NCBI GenBank assembly: GCA_964023205.1
Contig: OZ026837.1
Span: forward strand, 16,577,676 to 16,641,675
Reading direction: 5' to 3'
Length of the DNA: 64,000 nucleotides
Source of the DNA: Lutraria lutraria
Taxonomy: Eukaryota; Mollusca; Bivalvia; Venerida; Mactridae
Part shown: one piece after another, positions 58,376-64,000 of the stretch
How positions within the stretch are numbered: position 1 is the first letter of the stretch
Layout of the letters: the number at the start of each line of letters is the position of its first letter
The notes under the pieces: generated by a model
What the model saw: only the letters and a program-made list of their open reading frames with translations
The model's database searches: none
What the model was told of the DNA's origin: nothing
Made by a program: the position numbers and the translations under genes

Positions 58376-58559
58376 CAGTCACACCTGTGAACAAAGGCCA
58401 CCCTTGAAATAGACAAAATGTGACCTTTATTGACAGGTGACCTTTAATTAGAGATCGTTGTGTTCTATGATTATAATCAATGATGTTTTTTAATAAAAAT
58501 GGCCTTTATCCACATGGTGCCCTTAATACGGCGGTGGCCGCTAACACAGGTTTGACTGT
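58376..58559. mobile_element. MITE family A copy
   Basis: Duplicate of 29387-29570, again seven bases after the end of SULT exon 2. Confidence 0.7.
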
Positions 58560-58712
58560 ATAGTTAAATGTAATTTGTTTCCTTTTCCTGTATTAGCAAC
58601 TGCTAGGTCAGAAATTGAAATGTATATATATATGTATAGAAGAGACAACTTAAACAGGCATAAAATACAGGACTAGTACTGTTCACAGCAACATGCAGTA
58701 CATTACATGTAT

Positions 58713-58864
58713 ACAGTACAACTTCTGTAGAGCAACACTCTGTGGGAGCTGCAAATATTGGCCGTTGTTTAGAGGTTGTAAATATCAACTTAGGTAACTT
58801 TTGAATGTGTTGTTATATAGAGGTTGTTGATCTACAATGGGCCACTCTGGAGAGGTTTTACTGT
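58713..58864. mobile_element. MITE family B copy
   Basis: ACAGTACAACTTCTGTAGAG to GGGCCACTCTGGAGAGGTTT(TACTGT). Followed by a diverged family A copy at about 58900-59075. Confidence 0.55.
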
Positions 58865-59075
58865 ACATTAATTCAGCTTGACTGATATGACCAAATACCA
58901 AACAGTTCATGAGTTTAGAAACTTGGGATATAGAAATGTGGCTGTTATTGGCAGGTGGTCTTCATTCAGAGGTCATTTTGTTTTAATTAATCAACTATTT
59001 CTTTAAACGAATGGACTTCGGCATTCACATCATGGCCTTTATTCAGAAGTGACCACTAACACAGGCTTGATTGTA

Positions 59076-59783
59076 CACCTAAATTAAAACATTCAAAGAA
59101 TATCAAGATATCTAATAAAGTAGATCATCTACAATGAGTCATAAAATTTAAACAACATACATTTTTATACCACAAAAAAAGTCATTAAAGTTTCAACTTT
59201 CCCAACTTCCTGATAAAAACATGTATATCAAAATAAATGCATTATTATCCGTTATCAATGTTTTTCTACATAGTTTGTGGCTATTTTTCAGACTTTTAAC
59301 TACAACTTTGAAACTTTGAACCCTTGCTCAAGACATTTCTTTACACCGAAACAATATAAGAATACGACAATGAAATATCATACATTAATTGTCGTACAAA
59401 GCACTGCAAACTATCGCCTACATGTATTTATATTCTGTCTTATGATTTCATAGATGCACAAGTTTTTTCAACAGATATTAATAATATGTTTTTATCGAAT
59501 TAATCAACAAAGAGAGAATGATATTGGTAATCGTTTTCATGTCACTAATTAATGCATTGATTGTTGGACCCCAATTATTTTGAATTAGTTTATCACACCC
59601 GCTGATTACATCTTGAAAACACATGTTTGACCCTCAGGCGACTGTGAAAACTATTTTCATACGTAAACAACGGGTGCTATATTAGACCCCTGACCGTTTC
59701 CCCCCCCCCCCAATTTCATTGCTTATCTAATTGTAATCAGTAAGGATCGTGTCAACAATTTTACGTTATTCTGACAAGTAGAC
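59076..59783. other. Unique AT-rich flank
   Basis: Not shared with other blocks in the window. Has a C12 run near 59700 and no gene recognised. Confidence 0.35.
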
Positions 59784-59939
59784 ATGCAATATATAACACT
59801 GGAAATTGGACTGAGATCAAACAAAATTGATACCAGAGACAATGCTTGGATTATACAAATCAGTGACAAAAATATGACAGAAAAAAGCACTCAAGTGCTG
59901 ATAAATCACAAAGATGAACATGTGGATTTTTCAAAATAT
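59784..59939 (+). CDS. Orphan coding-like first exon, unrecognised
   Basis: The ATG at 59784 opens a 52-codon frame (MQYITLEIGLRSNKIDTRDN..., later QVLINHKDEHVDFSKY) with balanced, protein-like composition unlike the AT-rich translations around it. It ends exactly at a strong donor GTAAGT (59940) in phase 0. I recognise no family. Only about 420 bases of unique sequence follow before duplication block Z begins, and I see no partner exon there. It may be the first exon of a gene whose remainder was displaced by the duplication, or one continuing beyond 64000. Confidence 0.35.
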
Positions 59940-60734
59940 GTAAGTTGACTAGCTGACAATTATGAATGGAATTATTTTTTCTTTTCAACAAACCAAATTT
60001 ATTATTGCAAACCACAAAATTTCCGAAATATATTTATATTTGCCATTGTAAACCCCTTCGGAAGATTATACATATATTCTACTGTAACCTGTAATGATGG
60101 ACAAAATATCCGTGAACAAATGCCGTTTATAAATATTAATATGAAATATCGAACGTACGTTGTCTTCTTAATTAGATAACAATATAACTTATTAATATAG
60201 TAAAACACAAATTTTTGTTGTAATTTGTACAACCGAGAAACAAACCGAATTCGCCCTGTACGGCAAAATATCGATTGTATCAGCTTTCTATCATCGTTTG
60301 ACGTCACATCCGGTAAGGGAGTTAACTGTTGTGCGCATGAAATCGGTTAAATGAAAGGGTCTATAGCCAATCAAGTGGCCAGTTTGACCCGAAGTAGTAA
60401 ATATACTCTATAACGCGACACGAAGAAAATGTATATATAATCAATACTAATACAAGTAGATCATCTCTGGCAAGTGCACAAAATTAAACCTTTATATTGA
60501 TTGTACACACTTTACATTCTTAATATCTATATTATATCAACCCATCGTTACAACTTAAATTGTTTAACTTTTGTAATTAGGTGACATATAACCCCGACGG
60601 GCCGTTTTTTATATTTTTTGTGTTAAATGTACATGAATTGTTATATCTGTATATACACATGTCACTATAATACAACATTACTTACTTACGTATACTCTAT
60701 ACTCGTAAACAACTGGAATAAACCCATAACCATG

Positions 60735-60843
60735 ACTAAAATTAGCTCATAAGAAATGCATATACAGTGTAATAACGCGATCTTCGGGTTACAACAAACA
60801 TACCACGTGCGTAGTGTGTATCGAATCTCGGAGAGGCTTGGAG
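60735..60843 (+). promoter_or_regulatory. P module copy (damaged TATA)
   Basis: 'gctcataagaaatgcatata' replaces the TATA; 'aacgcgatcttcgggttaca' and the exon end GCTTGGAG with donor GTAAGT (60844) are intact. Acceptor partner CAG ends at 62127 (intron of about 1.28 kb). Confidence 0.5.
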
Positions 60844-61226
60844 GTAAGTTTATTTATTATTAGTTTTAAACATTATATTGCCAAAGCAAGCTAACACGTG
60901 TGAATATTAATTAACACTAAACTCCTTAATAAGAAATTGCAAACGGCATTCATTTCAATTACAATTAACTCAAAAATTGCTTTTTTGTTAGATATACAAT
61001 TTTTTCTAGACGAATTTTAGTCATAGTTGTTTGCAAGTAGTTGGTAATAGAACATGTTACTAGTTTGGGTCAAACTGGCCAATTGATTGGCTAATGGTGA
61101 ACTCGGTCATTCCGATTGGCCAGTCATTGGATTGCCTATTCGTTGCGTAACCTTACATGTTTGACTGAATGTGTACGTTCTTTTGTTAATGTCAATTCAG
61201 AATGTTAAGATAGTTATGTAAGCTAC

Positions 61227-61335
61227 TATGGTCAGGATTTTATTTGCACGACACTGCATCATCCTTAAAGTTTTCAGCTGAAAACTTTTAGCATCATGCA
61301 GGGTCGTGCATTTATGACCCTTATCGTACGCCATA
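61227..61335. mobile_element. 109 bp fold-back element, recent insertion
   Basis: Starts TATGGTCAGG and ends ACGCCATA, flanked by 'agctac' and 'ggctac'. The paralogous site at 53630-53640 has the uninterrupted 'gtaggctacactc'. The core 61246-61309 is a 64 bp palindrome with four mismatched pairs and no loop. Confidence 0.75.
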
Positions 61336-62029
61336 GGCTACACTCATGCGTCCATTGCTCTGTGATTTTGACCTAGATAATATGTTGTGAATAATATTAG
61401 AAGTAAGTCAATGTGGTTGTATCATAGCAGAATATTGTGAATTTAATAGTATTTAGGGTATATCTTATTCGATTGATTACGAAAAGAAATAGTTTTACCA
61501 CCTTAATGAAAAAGAAACAATTCCATACCGTAAAAAACAACAACAACAAGAACTAAACCAATGCTTCTGGTAATTCGTCTACATAATTATAACGTGTTGT
61601 TACCTGTAGGTTTTCTTGTCATGACTTTAACTCTGGAATGACTGTCAATGCTTGACAAAAATACATGAACTTAAGATTGTTATATTATATGTAATCTGAT
61701 TAATTGCCAAGTGCATTGAAATTTATAGTGTTTAAATATGTACATATGCATAGATATTAATTTACAATTTGCCTTACAGTTTATGTTTTGTTATAAATAT
61801 TTTGTTTACATTTGTATGCCTTGTACTGCTTTTAAATTATTCAAATTACATAAATTTTAACTGATGGACATAGTGTAAATACGTTTAATTTGTACCTTTT
61901 GAATATAAATAACTCTTTAACTATTATTGCAAGAAGTATTTTTACATACATATTTAGCGACTCGAATTATTATCAGCTAATAATTATAGCTCGGTAGTTT
62001 AGATTGGTGCATTAAAAGGGGCGTGCCTA

Positions 62030-62108
62030 AAATAGAAAGGCGAAGCAGAAATTCGAACTCACTACCCTTCGTTTAGAAGTCAGCGCGTTACCACTAGACC
62101 ACCGATCT
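62030..62108 (-). repeat. tRNA-derived SINE, reverse
   Basis: Copy of 23300-23396 (minus-strand GGTGGTCTAGTGGTAACGCG). Confidence 0.65.
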
Positions 62109-62145
62109 CACCTTGTTGTTTTACAGGTTTCATTTTCTTTAAAAT

Positions 62146-62331
62146 ATGTCTAAATGTATTCTACGCTCTTGTTCCGACTGCTTAATTGTACGACACACTA
62201 CTATCACAATTTGTTTACTAGTAACTCGACCTGCCAATATCGTTATGCGTGTTAAATTTATAATACACATTGTAAAAGATAAAAATGAGACTTTAACTGC
62301 CAAAAAATACTTTGCATTAAAAAAGTGTTAA
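62146..62331 (+). CDS. MSKCI mini-gene, intact 61-codon copy
   Basis: Acceptor TTTTACAG ends at 62127. The frame MSKCILRSCSDCLIV continues past the Arg codon (CGA) that is TGA in the truncated copies and ends after a Lys-rich tail (61 aa; the 23430 copy stops 12 residues earlier). AATAAA at 62330-62335 overlaps the stop. The P module and donor lie 1.3 kb upstream with a damaged TATA. The status of the peptide is unproven. Confidence 0.4.
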   Translation: MSKCILRSCSDCLIVRHTTITICLLVTRPANIVMRVKFIIHIVKDKNETLTAKKYFALKKC

Positions 62332-64000
62332 TAAAGTTTGACTTCAATAACATTCCACACTCCGATTCGTCTCAAAATTCCTAGTAGTGGTTCATGTTCT
62401 CTATCATCATTGATTTTAGATATACATGTACCTACTTCTGATTTGCAGAAAATAATATCAGTCTTTATTTGAAACTTTCATGCCCAGATAGGTGTGGAGG
62501 GCAGACAAGCTACTTTATTGGTTTGTTAACTTGAAACGTGTGGAGTGTTATTGAAGTCAAACTTCATTAACACACAAAGTTATTCACACATGCATGAATT
62601 CATGTTACTTTGTTAATTACTTGAAAACAATACATTAACGAATTCGTTGTTTTCTGATTAATTACTGGCAGTTTGTTTACATTAACAGTTATATAAACTA
62701 GTGATGACTGCCAAATGCATAATTATATATATATACATGTATATATTTTCATGAGGTCAATATACAGGAATCAGCCATCTTTAGAATATACAGCTTCGTC
62801 GTGGGAACATTTCTATCCAATGGAGTTACTTTTGTATCTTTGTGTTTGTTCTTCAAACACGTATTAAAACGTCCAGTTGTTCATTACAAACATAAAAGAT
62901 GAACGCACATGCGCAAATGAAACCAGCACATGTATAAACTACCACAAAAATTACTTATATATCATATTATGGCAATTCATCAACAACCATTGTTAATATA
63001 AAAAACATACTTAAGAAACTAGCAGACGCCATCCTACCACCGTGATAGACAATGAAAAGGTAACTTTTGTTCAGGTCAGATGCGAGTAAATTGTATTGTC
63101 GCAACGATCGAAGCGAACGGCGGTATTTATTTAAGTGAACACCGGTCGACGCACGACAACGCGTTGTCGAGCGTCGTATCGCGTTGTCGCAATGTCTTAT
63201 CGCGTTGTCGCATGTCATGGTATGGACGCAAAGGCGACACACGCAAGTCAACGGGAACCAGTTTATTACTTACCTTTCAATAATTATCAAAATAGCAGAC
63301 GAACGCATTCAGTCAAGTATGACAGAGCCAGTCCAACGACTGACTAATCAAAATGATCGACATCACCAATAGCCAATCAAGTGGCCAGTTTGACCCGAAG
63401 TAGTAAATATACTCTGTCAATGTGGTTTTATCATAGCAGAATATTGTGAATTTGATAGTATTTAGGGTTTATCTTATTCAATTGATTACGAAAAGATATA
63501 GTTTTACCACCTTAATGAAAAAGAAACAATTCCGTACCGTGAAAAACAACAACAACAACAAACCAATGCTTCTGGTAATTCGTCTACATAATTATAACGT
63601 TTTGTTACCTGTAGGTTTTCTTGTCATGGCTTTAACTCTGGAATGACTGTCAATGCTTGACAAAAAATACATGAACTTAAGATTGTTAAATTACATGTAA
63701 TCTGATTAATTGCCAAGTGCATTGAAATTTATAATTTTTAATTATGTACATATGCATAGATATAAATTTACCTTGCCTTACAATTTATGTTTTGTTATAA
63801 ATATTTTGTTTACATTGTATGCCTTGTAGTACTGCTTTTAAAATTATTCAAATTACATAAATTTTAACTGAATACCACATTATAAATACGTTTAATTTGT
63901 ACCTTATGAATAAAAAGATCTCTTTAACTATTATTTCAAGAAGTATTTTTACATTCATATTTAGCGACTCGAATTATTATCAGCTAATAATTATAGCTCG

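Larger units (their letters stand above)
53715..58615 (+). repeat. Segmental duplication Y, copy 2
   Basis: Near-identical to 24700-29627, including the SINE, MSKCI relic, MITEs, SULT exons 1-2 and the purine tract. Confidence 0.88.
60364..64000 (+). repeat. Segmental duplication Z, copy 2 (third unit, runs off window)
   Basis: 60364-60500 matches the end of block X. 60508-64000 matches 22000-25279 with small indels. The last base of the window corresponds to about 25279, so a further SULT-like block Y may lie just outside. Confidence 0.85.

Noticed and set aside
924..62108. tRNA genes
   Set aside because: Many A/B-box pairs occur, but the arms do not give convincing cloverleafs and all belong to repeated SINE families with bodies.

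Overview
The window is animal nuclear DNA. It is AT-rich, its genes are interrupted by GT-AG introns, tRNA-derived SINEs and small inverted-repeat elements are everywhere, and there is no prokaryotic gene organisation. Several dispersed repeats match families I recall as typical of bivalve mollusc genomes: the 'CCCCCGCCATTTCATGGCGG' repeat near 2.5 kb, and an element starting 'GGTGAGCTTTT' and ending 'GTGAGCGATATAGGGCC'. A bivalve is therefore the best guess. This rests on recall, not on a search.

Layout. (1) 136-1915 is a complete four-exon gene for a single-domain rhodanese-like protein (193 aa). (2) 9539-17948 is a complete six-exon cytosolic sulfotransferase gene (SULT-A, 306 aa), preceded by two tandem copies of a promoter/non-coding first exon module (donors at 6461 and 8255). 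(3) 28066-39130 is a second six-exon sulfotransferase gene (SULT-B). Its exon lengths equal those of SULT-A, but a stop codon in the last exon removes 19 C-terminal residues. (4) 48551-48687 is an orphan copy of the last SULT exon. (5) 57114-58368 is a third SULT copy with only coding exons 1 and 2.

The SULT cluster grew by segmental duplication. The pieces 17.5-20.4 kb, 22.0-25.3 kb and 24.7-29.6 kb recur, nearly identical, at 48.3-51.2 kb, 60.5-64.0 kb and 53.7-58.6 kb. The window ends inside a third unit. Each unit carries (a) a TATA-type promoter with a non-coding first exon, (b) a short second exon opening MSKCI, like SULT-A, but continuing into an unrelated small Cys-containing peptide, and (c) a CRE/TATA-like module 3' of the last SULT exon. 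The MSKCI mini-genes form a small family with intact copies (23430, 62146) and copies stopped after 15 codons (5326, 25433, 54438).

Introns and intergenic DNA are mostly transposable-element derived. They include two adjacent Harbinger-like non-autonomous elements with TAA target duplications (12448-13547 and 13584-15662), a 3.37 kb CACTG...CAGTG element with two minisatellites (31325-34697), a hAT-like element (11540-12024), two abundant MITE families, a 109 bp fold-back insertion with a paralogous empty site (61227-61335), an array of eight CACGTG E-boxes (about 41481-41700) and six TCAAGGTCA nuclear-receptor-type sites in a tandem repeat (2516-3450).

Functionally, the SULT enzymes would transfer sulfonate from PAPS to hydroxyl or amine acceptors in the cytosol. 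Acceptors cannot be read from sequence. Most other open frames in the window look like chance or repeat translations.
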